Position numbers and translations under genes: made by a program. This document shows, one piece after another, positions 14,771-24,672 of a DNA stretch of 59,085 bases. Each line of letters opens with the position of its first letter. Position 1 is the first letter of the stretch. A model generated the notes under the pieces. That model worked only from the letters and a program-made list of their open reading frames with translations, searched no databases and was not told the DNA's origin. Origin of the DNA: Desulfotignum sp. (GTDB lineage: Bacteria > Desulfobacterota > Desulfobacteria > Desulfobacterales > Desulfobacteraceae); contig JAABSO010000027.1 in NCBI GenBank assembly GCA_011390335.1, positions 1-59,085 on the forward strand, read 5' to 3'.

Positions 14771-15586
14771 ATGGAAAACGATGCATTCAGAAACTGGTTT
14801 GACCAGTATGTGGGCGGGTTCACGGCCGGAGGGGATGCGGCCCCGGATCTGGTGAAAAATATCCGGCTGAAAAAGGGCCATTCAGAACGGGTGATCCAGG
14901 AGATCCTGTGGATTGCCAAACAGCTAGGCCTGGATGGTACGGCCCGGCACCTGGCAGCCGTCATGGCCCTGTTTCACGATATCGGCCGTTTTGAGCAATA
15001 TGCACGGTACCACACCTTTGTGGACTCCAAGTCAGAAAATCATGCCGAGCTGGGGGTGAAAATACTGCAACAGCACCAAGTGCTGGAGAGCCTGCCCACT
15101 GACAGGGCGGATCTGATATGCCGGGTGATCTCATATCACAACCGTGCCATCCTTCCCGAAGACGAAACCAAAGAATGCCTGTTTTATACCCGGCTGTTGC
15201 GGGATGCGGACAAGCTGGATATCTGGCGGGTGCTTATTGATCATTACCAGCACGGAAACCTTGATGACAACCCGGCTATTTCACTGGGCCTGCCCGACAC
15301 ATCCGGGATCTCAGACCGGGTGTATGACAATGTGGTGAATGCAAAGATTGTGGAAGCCCGCCATGTAAAAAATCTGAATGATTTCAAACTGCTCCAGATC
15401 GGGTGGGTGTTTGATATCAATTTTACGCCGGCCCTGCAGCAGGTCAGGGACCGCGGTTATGTGGAGTCTATCTGCCAAACCCTTCCTCCTTCTGACATAC
15501 TGACACGGATCGAACAGGCTGTGGCCGCCTGGTTTGACAAAAAAATTGGTACCAACCAGCCTCCGCACATCGCCCGGGGCCATTGA
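14771..15586 (+). CDS. HD-domain phosphohydrolase
   Basis: A 271-residue protein with an HD metal-binding domain: His in KKGHSERV (about 37), the paired His-Asp in MALFHDIGRFEQY (about 69), further His in YHTFVDSKSENHAELG, and Asp in LLRDADKLDIW. These residues bind the divalent metals that hydrolyse phosphate esters, usually nucleotides. The C-terminal half is not recognised beyond this family. It stands alone, transcribed rightward, divergent from the racemase gene. Substrate unknown. Confidence 0.8.
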   Translation: MENDAFRNWFDQYVGGFTAGGDAAPDLVKNIRLKKGHSERVIQEILWIAKQLGLDGTARHLAAVMALFHDIGRFEQYARYHTFVDSKSENHAELGVKILQQHQVLESLPTDRADLICRVISYHNRAILPEDETKECLFYTRLLRDADKLDIWRVLIDHYQHGNLDDNPAISLGLPDTSGISDRVYDNVVNAKIVEARHVKNLNDFKLLQIGWVFDINFTPALQQVRDRGYVESICQTLPPSDILTRIEQAVAAWFDKKIGTNQPPHIARGH

Positions 15587-15743
15587 TTTATCTGCTTTTT
15601 TGACGTCGAAATCAGCAGATCCGGCAGATCCATCGTGATAGAAAAAACCTGCGGCCAGTCCTTTCTGCTTGGAAATCCAGATTTTGACAAGTCCTGCGGA
15701 TTGTATTATAAAACAGGTTTTTTTATGGAAAACTGGAGATATT

Positions 15744-16313
15744 ATGCAGACAGGAAAAATCAGTCAGCGCATCAGAACATATATGAATAAACGCGGCATG
15801 GACCTGGCCGGTCTGGCGGAACAGACCGGACTTTCTGTGCAGTTTCTGGAAAACATGCTCTTCGAAAACGTATACCCGCCCCTGGGGCCTTTGATGAAGA
15901 TCGCAAGGGCCTTGGGCGTGCGGCTGGGCACTTTTCTGGATGACCAGGGAGAGGCGGATCCTTTTATTGTGCGGCACAGCACCCGGGCGGCGGAGTTCAG
16001 CGTACCTTCTGTTTCCGGCAAATCCCCGGCCCTGAATTTCTATGCCCTGGGCACAGGCAAGATGGACCGGCACATGGAGCCGTTTTTCGTTGAGATCCTG
16101 CCGGAATCCGCCCGGGAGAAATCATTGTCCTCCCATGAAGGGGAGGAGTTCATCGTGGTGGTCCAAGGAGAGATTGAGGTTATCTACGGCAAAGAAACCC
16201 ATATTCTGGGACCCGGGGATTCCATTTACTACAACTCCATCGTGCCCCATTACGTGAGCTGTCACGGGGATGAAAAAGCCGCTATCCACGCGGTCATCTA
16301 CATACCGGAATAA
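15744..16313 (+). CDS. XRE-cupin transcriptional regulator
   Basis: A 189-residue protein: an N-terminal XRE helix-turn-helix (residues 4-62, with [19 protein letters not shown]) and a C-terminal cupin barrel (about 112-187, with [17 protein letters not shown] and [17 protein letters not shown]). This design senses a small ligand in the cupin and controls one or a few genes. The ATG at 15744 follows CTGGAGATATT. The stop is 13 bases before the acyl-CoA ligase start, so it is probably a co-transcribed regulator of that ligase or its product. Confidence 0.87.
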   Translation: MQTGKISQRIRTYMNKRGMDLAGLAEQTGLSVQFLENMLFENVYPPLGPLMKIARALGVRLGTFLDDQGEADPFIVRHSTRAAEFSVPSVSGKSPALNFYALGTGKMDRHMEPFFVEILPESAREKSLSSHEGEEFIVVVQGEIEVIYGKETHILGPGDSIYYNSIVPHYVSCHGDEKAAIHAVIYIPE

Positions 16314-16326
16314 CAAAGGGGATTTC

Positions 16327-17979
16327 ATGGAAACAGAAACAGATTTGCGGAAGATCACCCTGGGGGATCTTTTGGATGAGACCGTGGAAAAATTCGGTGA
16401 CCACGATGCCCTGGTGTATGTGGACAGAGATTTCCGCCTCACATACCGGCAGTTCGGTGGACTGGTGGATGAGATGGCAAAGGGACTCATGGCCCTGGGC
16501 GTTGAAAAAGGGGAAAAAGTGGCGGTGTGGGCCACCAATATTCCCTACTGGGTGACGCTGCAGTTTGCCACAGCCAAAATCGGGGCTGTGCTGCTCACGG
16601 TGAATACCAATTACAAGAGCGCGGAGCTGGCCTATCTGCTCAAACAGTCGGAAGCGGAAAACCTGTTCATCATTGACGGGTTCCAGGATACTGATTACGT
16701 GAACACGGTGTATGACCTGGTGCCGGAGCTCAAAACCTGCCAGCGGGGCAGCCTGAACAGTGATGCATTTCCCTGCCTGAAGCGGGTGGGGTTCCTGGGC
16801 CAGGAAAAACACCGGGGCATGTACACCATCCCCGAGATTCGCTCCCTGGCCGTGATGGTGGGAGATGACCAGTATGCCCAACGGCAGCAAGGCCTGTCCC
16901 CCCATGATGTGGTGAACATGCAGTACACCTCGGGCACCACCGGGTTTCCCAAGGGTGTGATGCTCACCCATTACAATATCGGGAACAACGGGTACTGGAT
17001 CGGGAAAAACCAGCAGTTCACGGAAAAGGACCGGGTCTGTCTGCCCGTGCCTCTTTTCCACTGTTTCGGGTGCGTGCTGGGGGTTCTGGCCGCCGTGAAC
17101 CACGGGGCCTGCATGGTGATCCTGGAAGGGTTTGATCCGGTGATGGTCATGACCTCGGTGGAAAAAGAGCGGTGCACGGCCCTTTACGGGGTGCCCACCA
17201 TGTTCATTGCGCTGCTGGACCACCCGTTGTTTGACAAGTTTGATTTTTCTTCTTTGCGCACCGGGATCATGGCCGGGTCCAACTGCCCGGTGCATGTGAT
17301 GGAACAGGTGATCGACCGGCTGCACATGACCGATGTCACCATCTGCTACGGGCTCACTGAAGCCTCTCCGGTGGTGACCTACACCCGCATCGATGACGAC
17401 ATCCGGCTAAGAGTGGAGACCGTGGGCCGGGCATTGCCCCATATCCAGGTGAAAATAACGGACCCGGACACCGGCAACATTTTGGGGCCGGGACAGCAGG
17501 GAGAGATCTGCTGCAAAGGGTACAACATCATGAAAGGGTATTACAACAATCTTGAAGCCACGAAAAAAGCCATTGATGAAGACGGCTGGCTGCACACCGG
17601 AGACTTAGGGGTTCTGGATGAACAGGGCAATCTGTCCATCACGGGCCGGCACAAGGACATGATCATCCGGGGCGGGGAAAATATTTATCCCAGAGAGATC
17701 GAAGAGTTTCTCATCCGCATGGACGGGGTCCGGGATGTGCAGGTGGCGGCCGTGCCCAGTGAAAAATACGGGGAAGAGGTGGGGGCGTTTATCATTTCCA
17801 AAGACGGGGCAGATCTTGAGCCCAGTGATATCATCGATTTTTGCCGTGGCAAGATCAGCCGGTACAAAATCCCCCGGTATGTGCATTTTGTGACCGATTA
17901 TCCCATGACCGCGTCCGGTAAAATCCAGAAATACAAACTCACGGAAATGGCGGAAACCATCTGGCCGGAAAGGCGGTGA
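16327..17979 (+). CDS. AMP-dependent acyl-CoA synthetase
   Basis: A 550-residue acyl-CoA ligase of the ANL superfamily. It activates a carboxylic acid with ATP to an acyl-adenylate, then to the CoA thioester. The P-loop-like [14 protein letters not shown] (about 202-215), [21 protein letters not shown] and [20 protein letters not shown] motifs and a C-terminal SGKIQKYKL lysine are all present. The pattern resembles FadD/FadK-type fatty-acyl ligases. The ATG at 16327 follows AAAGGGGATTTC; a longer upstream frame overlaps the regulator. The natural acid is unknown. Confidence 0.9.
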   Translation: METETDLRKITLGDLLDETVEKFGDHDALVYVDRDFRLTYRQFGGLVDEMAKGLMALGVEKGEKVAVWATNIPYWVTLQFATAKIGAVLLTVNTNYKSAELAYLLKQSEAENLFIIDGFQDTDYVNTVYDLVPELKTCQRGSLNSDAFPCLKRVGFLGQEKHRGMYTIPEIRSLAVMVGDDQYAQRQQGLSPHDVVNMQYTSGTTGFPKGVMLTHYNIGNNGYWIGKNQQFTEKDRVCLPVPLFHCFGCVLGVLAAVNHGACMVILEGFDPVMVMTSVEKERCTALYGVPTMFIALLDHPLFDKFDFSSLRTGIMAGSNCPVHVMEQVIDRLHMTDVTICYGLTEASPVVTYTRIDDDIRLRVETVGRALPHIQVKITDPDTGNILGPGQQGEICCKGYNIMKGYYNNLEATKKAIDEDGWLHTGDLGVLDEQGNLSITGRHKDMIIRGGENIYPREIEEFLIRMDGVRDVQVAAVPSEKYGEEVGAFIISKDGADLEPSDIIDFCRGKISRYKIPRYVHFVTDYPMTASGKIQKYKLTEMAETIWPERR

Positions 17980-18031
17980 GGCGATCCAAAATCAAACTTG
18001 ACTTTCAAATTATCCATGTTATTTTTTAACT

Positions 18032-19192
18032 ATGTTTAAAAGATGGATATCTTTACCCGTACATAAAAGTTGCCTGATCATCGGTCCCAGACGGTCGGGA
18101 AAAACGACCCTGCTCAAGCAGCGGTATCCAGGCATTCCCTATGCAACCCTGGATGATCTGGATCTGCTGGACTGGGCCAAACAGGATCCCAAGGGATTTA
18201 TCAGCCGCCTGGGTGATCACGCAGTCATTGATGAAATCCAGCGACATCCCCTGCTCACCGTTGCGGTAAAATATGCGGTTGACAATCAGAATGCCTTGTT
18301 TCTCATGACCGGATCCAGCACCATCGGCCTTATGGATGCTGCCGCAGATACCCTTGCAGGCAGAATTGAGATCATCTCGCTGCCCACAGCGTGCTGGGGA
18401 GAAAACCAGGGAGAGCCGACCCATTCAATCTTTCATGAAACAGCGGGGCTGCCCCAGATCAGGGAAGCCAATCGATGCCTTGAAGATGCCATCACTTATG
18501 GACAGTTCCCGGAAGTTCTGTCAGTGACGGCTTTGGAAGAAAAAAAGAACCTGTTGACCAATTATAAAAACACCTATTTTACCCGGGACCTGATGCAGCT
18601 GTCCAATATTGAAAACCTGGACGGGCTGCTGGCTGTTTTTCACCATATCAACCGGTCCATCGGTTCCCACCTGGAGATTTCAAATTTCGCCAGGGAGTCG
18701 GCCCTGAGCCATCCTACGGCAAAAAAATACCTTAATGCACTTCAACAGACGCAGTTGACTTTCAAGCTGTACGGATATCAGTATGGTCCGGCAAAACGGT
18801 TTGTCAAAGCCGCCAAAATCTATCTGGCGGATACCGGCATTTTCTCCAGCTTCAACTCCCCGGTCAGCCAGGGTCAGCGCATTGAAAATTTCGTTATTGC
18901 CGAACTTGAAAAACGCAGAAAACTGGGGTTTATCAAAACAGATCAGTTTTATTACTATAAAAGTGCCGGCGGGAGTGAAATCGATCTGGTGTTTGAAAAG
19001 GATCATACCTTGAACGCCATTGAAATCAAACATACCAGGCGCCCGGGACCCAGAGACTTCAGAAATCTCAGACAGTTCATGCTTCAGTCAGAGCGGCCGG
19101 TCAATGGGTTTTTGTTTTATTCAGGCGATACATATGACCGGTATGGGGATATCCGCCTGATCCCCATCGGGGCGCTTTACAGGGGCTGTTGA
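18032..19192 (+). CDS. AAA ATPase with DUF4143 domain
   Basis: A 386-residue protein with an N-terminal AAA_14 ATPase (Walker A GPRRSGKTTLL at about 18-28, Walker B HAVIDEIQRHP at about 64-74, sensor TGSSTIGLM) and a C-terminal DUF4143 domain (about 180-340; YLADTGIFSSF and the nuclease-like KSAGGSEIDLVFEKDHTLNAIEIK). The D-x14-ExK pattern in that last segment is PD-(D/E)XK-like. Such proteins are widespread single genes, often moved between genomes, with no settled role. It stands 53 bases after the ligase gene. Confidence 0.82.
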   Translation: MFKRWISLPVHKSCLIIGPRRSGKTTLLKQRYPGIPYATLDDLDLLDWAKQDPKGFISRLGDHAVIDEIQRHPLLTVAVKYAVDNQNALFLMTGSSTIGLMDAAADTLAGRIEIISLPTACWGENQGEPTHSIFHETAGLPQIREANRCLEDAITYGQFPEVLSVTALEEKKNLLTNYKNTYFTRDLMQLSNIENLDGLLAVFHHINRSIGSHLEISNFARESALSHPTAKKYLNALQQTQLTFKLYGYQYGPAKRFVKAAKIYLADTGIFSSFNSPVSQGQRIENFVIAELEKRRKLGFIKTDQFYYYKSAGGSEIDLVFEKDHTLNAIEIKHTRRPGPRDFRNLRQFMLQSERPVNGFLFYSGDTYDRYGDIRLIPIGALYRGC

Positions 19193-19238
19193 ACCGGCCG
19201 GCGGTATGGCCGGCGCGGATCATCCCGGGAGAAATCCA

Positions 19239-20447
19239 TCAGTCCAGGTCTGCAAACACCTGCCTGATCCGTTCCATGGCCCAGTCGATGTCCGGTTTTG
19301 TGATCACCAGGGGCGGGGCGAACCGGATGGTGTAAGTATGGGTTTCCTTGCACAAAATCCTTTTTTCCTGGAGGGCTTCGCAGATAGCCCTGGCACCGCC
19401 GGGGGTTTCCGGGTGCAGCTCAATGGCGATCATCAGGCCGATGCCCCGGACCTCCTTTATGGCCGGATGCTGGATTTTCTGCAGCTGTTCCAGAAAATAG
19501 GCTCCCATGTCGGCGGCGTTTTCAATCATGTTTTCTTCCTTCAGCACCTTGAGCGCAGCCCGGGCTACGGCACAGGCAAGGGGGTTGCCGCCGAAGGTGG
19601 AGCCGTGCTGACCCGGCTGGAGCAGGCCCAGTACCGCTTCATTGGACAGCACGGCCGATACCGGGTAAAACCCGCCGGACAGGGCCTTGCCGATGAGGGA
19701 GAGGTCTGCCTGCACCCCTTCATGTTCTTCAGCCAGCAGTTTGCCGGTGCGGCCCAGGCCGGTCTGGATCTCATCTAAAATCATGAGCACGTTCTTTTGT
19801 GTACAGATCTCTCTGACCTTTTTCAGGTAGCCTTTGGGCGGGATGATGACCCCGGCTTCCCCCTGGACGGGTTCCACCAGGAACGCCACAGTATCCGGCG
19901 TGATGGCGGCTTCCAGGGCATCAGCATCCCCGAATGGAATGACGGTGAATCCCGGGGTGAACGGTCCGAAGTTCTGCCGGGCATTTTCATCGGTGCTGAA
20001 TCCGATGATGGACAGGGTCCTGCCGTGGAAATTGTCCGCGCACACAATGATCTGTGCTTTGTCCTTTGCCACGCCCTTGGATTCATATCCCCATTTTCTG
20101 GCGCATTTGATAACGGTTTCCACAGCCTCTGCCCCGGAGTTCATGGGCAGCATCTTGTGGGAGTCGGTAAGTTCGCACAGTTCTTCATATAAAAGGGGCA
20201 ACTGGTCATTGCGGAACGCCCGGGAGGTGAGGGTGAGTTTTTTGGCCTGGTCCACCATGGCCTGGTAAATTTTCGGGTGGCAGTGGCCCTGGTTCACGGC
20301 GGAATAGGCGGACAGACAGTCCAGGTATTTATTGCCTTCCACATCCCAGACCCAGATGCCGGATCCTTTGCTGAGCACCACGTCCAGGGGCTTGTAGTTT
20401 TTTGCCCCGAATTGGTTTTCTTTTTTTATCAGTTCTGTTGTTTTCAT
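19239..20447 (-). CDS. rocD: Ornithine--oxo-acid aminotransferase
   Basis: A 402-residue class III PLP aminotransferase that converts ornithine and 2-oxoglutarate to glutamate semialdehyde and glutamate. The N-terminal [20 protein letters not shown] and [17 protein letters not shown] are diagnostic of ornithine aminotransferases. The PLP lysine is in [18 protein letters not shown], and the cofactor Asp in [15 protein letters not shown] started at the ATG at 20447, where family similarity begins. Together with ctlX, transcribed away from it, it supplies a citrulline to ornithine to glutamate route. Confidence 0.92.
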   Translation of the reverse strand: MKTTELIKKENQFGAKNYKPLDVVLSKGSGIWVWDVEGNKYLDCLSAYSAVNQGHCHPKIYQAMVDQAKKLTLTSRAFRNDQLPLLYEELCELTDSHKMLPMNSGAEAVETVIKCARKWGYESKGVAKDKAQIIVCADNFHGRTLSIIGFSTDENARQNFGPFTPGFTVIPFGDADALEAAITPDTVAFLVEPVQGEAGVIIPPKGYLKKVREICTQKNVLMILDEIQTGLGRTGKLLAEEHEGVQADLSLIGKALSGGFYPVSAVLSNEAVLGLLQPGQHGSTFGGNPLACAVARAALKVLKEENMIENAADMGAYFLEQLQKIQHPAIKEVRGIGLMIAIELHPETPGGARAICEALQEKRILCKETHTYTIRFAPPLVITKPDIDWAMERIRQVFADLD

Positions 20448-20490
20448 AGCGAATGTCCCTGTGAATATTCTTAAATTTGCCTGAAACGGT

Positions 20491-20658
20491 TCAATCCATG
20501 CCCATCCGGGATTCCACCGCAGCAATCTCCGTGAGAAGCTGTTGTTTTTCTTCCGGGGTCAGATCCGGGGCGGACAGTTTTTTGTGCAGCGACAGAAGGA
20601 TCATCTCCTCTCTGTATTCCCGGCAGGTGTAAGGGCTGGTTTGATTTTTGGTTTCCAT
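20491..20658 (-). CDS. Small conserved-looking protein upstream of rocD
   Basis: A 55-residue ORF (begins [12 protein letters not shown], ends ESRMGMD), too short to be caught by most gene callers. It is amphipathic and charged ([36 protein letters not shown]), so it probably forms two or three helices. It lies 43 bases upstream of the rocD start in the same orientation. Function unknown; a small regulatory or structural partner in the same transcript is possible. Confidence 0.55.
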   Translation of the reverse strand: METKNQTSPYTCREYREEMILLSLHKKLSAPDLTPEEKQQLLTEIAAVESRMGMD

Positions 20659-20887
20659 GGGTGGCTGTTGTTTTCACTTTTTTATAATTATTTTCTTCCT
20701 ACCATATTTTTTCAGAAAAAACCAGGCCGGATGCAGACAGCCGGGTTCTTTGTCAAACGGAAAAACACATGGATTTGCAGTCTCCATGGGTCCACTTGAC
20801 GCAAAGAGTTTACCATGATAAATATGCAATTACAAATGAAATTGAATTTGTAAAAGTGCCATTTCAAAAACCAGGTGAGGCAATGCC

Positions 20888-21832
20888 ATGTTGGATGTGT
20901 CTAGAACCACTGATACCGTGCTCATGGTCCGGCCCTATGACTTCGGGTTTAACGAGGAAACCGGGCAGGATAATGAATTCCAGCATCAACCGGAAGTATC
21001 GGAAACCCAAATCAACCGGAATGCCAATGCCGAGTTTCAGGCCATGGTGGATACCCTCAGACAAGAAGGGATCACGGTACTGATCCTGGAAAAACCTACC
21101 AGAGAATATCCCCGGACCCCGGATGCCATTTTCCCCAACAACTGGTTTTCCACTGAACATGACGGTACCCTGCTCACCTATCCCATGGCTGCAGTGAGCC
21201 GGCGCCACGAACGGCGGCCCGAGGAGGTGGAAAAACTGCTGGTGGCAAATGGATATAAAATCCGGAATGTCATTCACGTGGGCGCCCTGGACGAGCGCAA
21301 ACAATTTCTGGAAGGCACCGGGAGCATGGTGATCGATCACCGGGCCGAGGTGGTGTATGCAGCCCGGTCTCACCGCTGCCATGAAGCGCAGTTTGATAAT
21401 TTTATCCGGCTGCGGTTCTACAAGGAAGGCATTCTGTTTGATACCCAAAGCTCCAGGGGCAGGCCCATTTATCATACCAACGTGATCATGAGCATCGGGG
21501 ACCGGTTCGCCGTGATATGCCTGGACTGCATTCCGGACCCGGCCCAGCGGGAACGGGTCCGAACCTCCCTGGAACAATCGTTTGCGGTTGTCGAAATATC
21601 CATGGACCAGATGGAGAACCATTTTTGCGGCAATATCCTCCAGGTCAACTCAGCCGGGGGACGTCCCCTGATCGTCATGTCCCGGCGGGCCAAACAAGGG
21701 TTTGAACCATCCCAGCTCGAGCGCCTGGCCCGGTTCGGCAAGATCCTGGCCATGGAACTGGACACCATTGAACAGGTGGGGGGCGGCAGTGCCCGGTGCA
21801 TGATGGCCGAGATCTTTTCTGAAAAAAAATAG
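20888..21832 (+). CDS. ctlX: CtlX-type citrulline/arginine hydrolase (guanidino-modifying family)
   Basis: A 314-residue member of the amidinotransferase/arginine-deiminase superfamily. Visible catalytic landmarks are PRTPDAIFPNNWFSTE (about 78-93; Asp plus the FPNNW loop), YHTNVIMSIG (the active His, about 200) and the C-terminal nucleophile Cys in GGGSARCMMAE. The sequence is of the CtlX type described for citrulline use, which yields ornithine, the substrate of the divergent rocD. AGGTGAGG precedes the ATG. A role as arginine deiminase or dimethylargininase is the alternative. Confidence 0.82.
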   Translation: MLDVSRTTDTVLMVRPYDFGFNEETGQDNEFQHQPEVSETQINRNANAEFQAMVDTLRQEGITVLILEKPTREYPRTPDAIFPNNWFSTEHDGTLLTYPMAAVSRRHERRPEEVEKLLVANGYKIRNVIHVGALDERKQFLEGTGSMVIDHRAEVVYAARSHRCHEAQFDNFIRLRFYKEGILFDTQSSRGRPIYHTNVIMSIGDRFAVICLDCIPDPAQRERVRTSLEQSFAVVEISMDQMENHFCGNILQVNSAGGRPLIVMSRRAKQGFEPSQLERLARFGKILAMELDTIEQVGGGSARCMMAEIFSEKK

Positions 21833-21859
21833 GCGGTCGGATCTGGGCTGGAGTCAGAG

Positions 21860-22606
21860 TCACCAGTTTAGGTTAAAGTCCTGGTCTGTCTGGGATTCCA
21901 TACTGGAAAGGACTGCATCGCGGACGGCGGTCAGATGATTTCGCAGTGCTTTTTGGGCGGCTTTGATGTCGCCTTTTTCCAAATGTTCCAGGATAACCTG
22001 GTGGTGGGTTCCGAACCGCTGCCTGGGGGAAATATAGAGAACCACCCCGCGATTTTTAAGATAAAGCATTTCAAAAAGGTTGCGCATCAGCCGCTCACCG
22101 GCCGAACCGCTGGAAATCTTTGCCAGGGTGATGTGAAATGCCATATCTGCCATAAGAACATGCCGGGCGGAATTTTTTTCCAGGGCATCCAGATGAGTGG
22201 CCACGGCATTTTCAAGTTCCTGCCAGCCTTTTGATGTTATCCGGCTGAGAATGGTTTCAAAACCTGCGGATTCCAAGGCCATGCGCAGGTTAAAGATATC
22301 CTGGATCATCTGTGGGGTATTGGTTTCCAGAAAATACCCCTTGTTGGGCACATGCCCCAGGATTCCCTGAAAGTGGAGCAGCTTCAGGGCCTGGATCACC
22401 GGTGTGGGGCTCATATCCAGCCGTTTGGAAAGATCCCTTGCGTTAAGCCGGAGGGCAGAGGTGATCTCGTTGCTGAACAGCATGTTTTTTATACTGTTTA
22501 TCGCCCTCAGGGTCAAATCTTCATTCCCGGCTTTGGGCTGTGTCTTTTTCTCCATCCATGGTTTCCGGTTCAGATAGGGTTCAAATTTGCCCAAATGAGC
22601 TACCAC
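21860..22606 (-). CDS. GntR-family (FadR subfamily) transcriptional regulator
   Basis: A 248-residue regulator: GntR winged helix at about residues 34-95 (LNARDLSKRLDMSPTPVIQALKLL then GYFLET) and an all-helical FCD ligand-binding domain to the C-terminus (FNLRMALESAGFETI, with His in MADMAFHITLAKIS and FGTHHQVILEHLEKGD, which bind a metal in this subfamily). It ends 28 bases from the convergent ctlX stop. By position it probably controls the citrulline/ornithine genes. The start is GTG at 22606; an ATG 17 codons further in is possible. Confidence 0.85.
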   Translation of the reverse strand: MVAHLGKFEPYLNRKPWMEKKTQPKAGNEDLTLRAINSIKNMLFSNEITSALRLNARDLSKRLDMSPTPVIQALKLLHFQGILGHVPNKGYFLETNTPQMIQDIFNLRMALESAGFETILSRITSKGWQELENAVATHLDALEKNSARHVLMADMAFHITLAKISSGSAGERLMRNLFEMLYLKNRGVVLYISPRQRFGTHHQVILEHLEKGDIKAAQKALRNHLTAVRDAVLSSMESQTDQDFNLNW

Positions 22607-22621
22607 GGTCTGTCATTCCTG

Positions 22622-22870
22622 TCAACAGGCACAGGCGTTTTTATCAGAGAGGCCCAGAGGGCATATCACTGACATCTTTGTTACGGGCACCTGTCGCGCA
22701 GAAACAGTGCCGGACAATGCCAGTGCATCCTGGGCTGCGGCGCGGCAGACGGTCTGGAGAAGGGTTTGCTGTTTGGGGGTCATGCCGGACAGAGCTTCGC
22801 TGTCTTGCAGCAGCTCAGACATGGAAGATGAGATGAACAAAGACACGATTGTGTCGGCATCATGCTTCAT
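22622..22870 (-). CDS. Small uncharacterised protein, 82 aa
   Basis: AAAGGAAGGTCCC precedes the ATG, a good ribosome site, so this is probably a real gene. The product is mostly helical and ends in a Cys-containing tail (VICPLGLSDKNACAC). No family recognised. It lies between the GntR gene (same strand, 16 bases downstream) and the divergent sigma-54 activator, so it may share regulation with the citrulline locus. Confidence 0.6.
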   Translation of the reverse strand: MKHDADTIVSLFISSSMSELLQDSEALSGMTPKQQTLLQTVCRAAAQDALALSGTVSARQVPVTKMSVICPLGLSDKNACAC

Positions 22871-23171
22871 GGGACCTTCCTTTCAATTCAATAAATAAAC
22901 CGGATTCAAAGTTTATATTCTTATTATTTATCACGAGCAAGTTTCAGGCCAGATAGAGCCGGATGAAAGTCGGAATGAGCAAAAGGCCAGGAAACAGGCT
23001 TCCGGGCCGGTTACCGGCAGCCGGACCACCGAGATTCAGCAGTTGCAACAGCGTATCAAGAGATATACATGTAGTTGATATGATACATTCCGGCCGTTTT
23101 TTTACCTGAAACCACAACTTCTTCTCGACATTTCAGACGTCCGGTACTATAACGGCACCAGGTGTATCAAA
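22871..23171. other. Intergenic region between divergent genes
   Basis: About 300 bp holding the promoters of the 82-aa gene (left) and the sigma-54 activator (right). A GC-rich imperfect dyad lies near 23008-23035 (CCGGTTACCGG core). No clear -24/-12 (TGGCAC-N5-TTGC) site and no well-spaced -35/-10 pair was seen. Confidence 0.4.
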
Positions 23172-24596
23172 ATGAATACAATTGAAAAACTAAGGGAAAA
23201 ACTGGCACTGTACGAGCGGATATTTGACAATATCAAGGCCGGGGTGCTGGTGATCGATGTCCACGGATATATCACCCATTTCAATGCGCAGTACGGCCGG
23301 TTCCTGAACCTGGACCCCAGGGACCAGATCGGCCGGCACTGTACCGACGTGGTTGAAAACACCCGCATGCACATCGTGGCACGCACCGGAAAGGCGGAAA
23401 TTAACCATTCCCACCGCATCAACGGCCAGGACATGGTAGTCCAGCGCATTCCCATTAAAAAGAACGGAAAGGTCATTGCGGTTTACGGCCAGGTCATGTT
23501 CAAGGATGTGGCAGAGGTGCGGGACCTGGCAGAAGAACTGTCTTTGCTGGAATCCAAGGTTCAGCTGTTTGAAAAGGAGATTTTCAGTCTTCGGGCCACC
23601 CGATACACCTTTGACTGCATTGTCGGTGACAGTGATGCCATCATTGGATTGAAACAGGAAGCGGCAAAAGCGGGGGCCACACATTCCAGCGTGCTGGTGA
23701 CCGGAGAGAGCGGTACGGGCAAGGAGCTGTTTGCCCAGGCTATCCACAATGCCGGCCCCAGGAAACTACACCCGTTTGTGAAAATCAATTGTGCCGCCAT
23801 CCCCAGGGACCTGCTGGAATCGGAACTGTTCGGGTATGAAAAAGGGGCGTTCACCGGTGCCGGGGCAAAAGGAAAGCCCGGCAAGTTTGCACTGGCAAAC
23901 AAAGGCACCATTTTTCTGGACGAGATCGGGGACCTGCCCCTGGAGATGCAGCCCAAACTGCTTCGGGTGCTCGAAGACAAAGCGTTTGAGCGTATCGGTG
24001 GGACCCGGGTCATTCGGTCCGATTTCAGGGTGATCTGCGCCACCAACAGGGACCTGGCAGAGATGATGGGGAAAAACCGGTTCCGGCGGGATTTGTTCTA
24101 CCGGCTCAACGTCATCCCCATCCATATTCCGCCCCTGCGGGAACGACCGGCGGATATCCTGCCGCTGGCACGGCATATGTTGAAAAAAATTGCAAAAGAA
24201 GCGGGCCGGCCGGTCATGCGGATAGAAAAAAAGGCGGCCCGGGAACTGGTACGGTATTCCTGGCCCGGCAATGCCAGGGAATTGTCCAATGTGCTGGAGC
24301 GGGCGATGTACGCCTCGGGCAGCGGTACCATCTACAAAGGGGATCTGCCCTTCACACTGACCTCCGACCGGGGTGTTTCCGGCAGGCGGTCAAAGCCCTC
24401 CCTGAAAACTGCCCGGGATGAAGCCCAGATCACAGCGATCTACCAGGCCCTGGCAAAAACCGGATACAACAAGGCAGAAGCGGCCCGGCTCCTGGGCATT
24501 CACCGGACCCTGCTGTACAAAAAGATGAAAAAATACGGCATCTGTTTGAGACCTGAGCCGGATAAGGACGTGGTACGACCGGATACCCTGGTATGA
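23172..24596 (+). CDS. PAS-containing sigma-54-dependent activator (RocR-like)
   Basis: A 474-residue enhancer-binding protein: an N-terminal PAS domain (about 12-115), an AAA+ domain (about 145-380) with Walker A GESGTGKE at 178-185, the sigma-54-contacting GAFTGA loop near 227 and the Walker B segment KGTIFLDEIGDLP, and a C-terminal Fis-type helix-turn-helix (NKAEAARLLGIHRTLLYKKM). No receiver domain, so it responds to a ligand, not to phosphorylation. This layout and its place beside rocD and ctlX resemble RocR of Bacillus, which senses ornithine or citrulline. That parallel is inference. Confidence 0.9.
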   Translation: MNTIEKLREKLALYERIFDNIKAGVLVIDVHGYITHFNAQYGRFLNLDPRDQIGRHCTDVVENTRMHIVARTGKAEINHSHRINGQDMVVQRIPIKKNGKVIAVYGQVMFKDVAEVRDLAEELSLLESKVQLFEKEIFSLRATRYTFDCIVGDSDAIIGLKQEAAKAGATHSSVLVTGESGTGKELFAQAIHNAGPRKLHPFVKINCAAIPRDLLESELFGYEKGAFTGAGAKGKPGKFALANKGTIFLDEIGDLPLEMQPKLLRVLEDKAFERIGGTRVIRSDFRVICATNRDLAEMMGKNRFRRDLFYRLNVIPIHIPPLRERPADILPLARHMLKKIAKEAGRPVMRIEKKAARELVRYSWPGNARELSNVLERAMYASGSGTIYKGDLPFTLTSDRGVSGRRSKPSLKTARDEAQITAIYQALAKTGYNKAEAARLLGIHRTLLYKKMKKYGICLRPEPDKDVVRPDTLV

Positions 24597-24672
24597 TCGG
24601 TGCCATTGATTCTGGTTGGTGTGGGCAGAATGCTGACAGCCCTGAAAAGATCCAGCCGGATCAGTTCATGAC

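Noticed and set aside
22871..23171. Possible sigma-54 promoter for the citrulline locus
   Set aside because: No GG-N10-GC pair with adequate flanking bases was found here or before ctlX and rocD. A TGGCAC near 20860 lacks the -12 GC.
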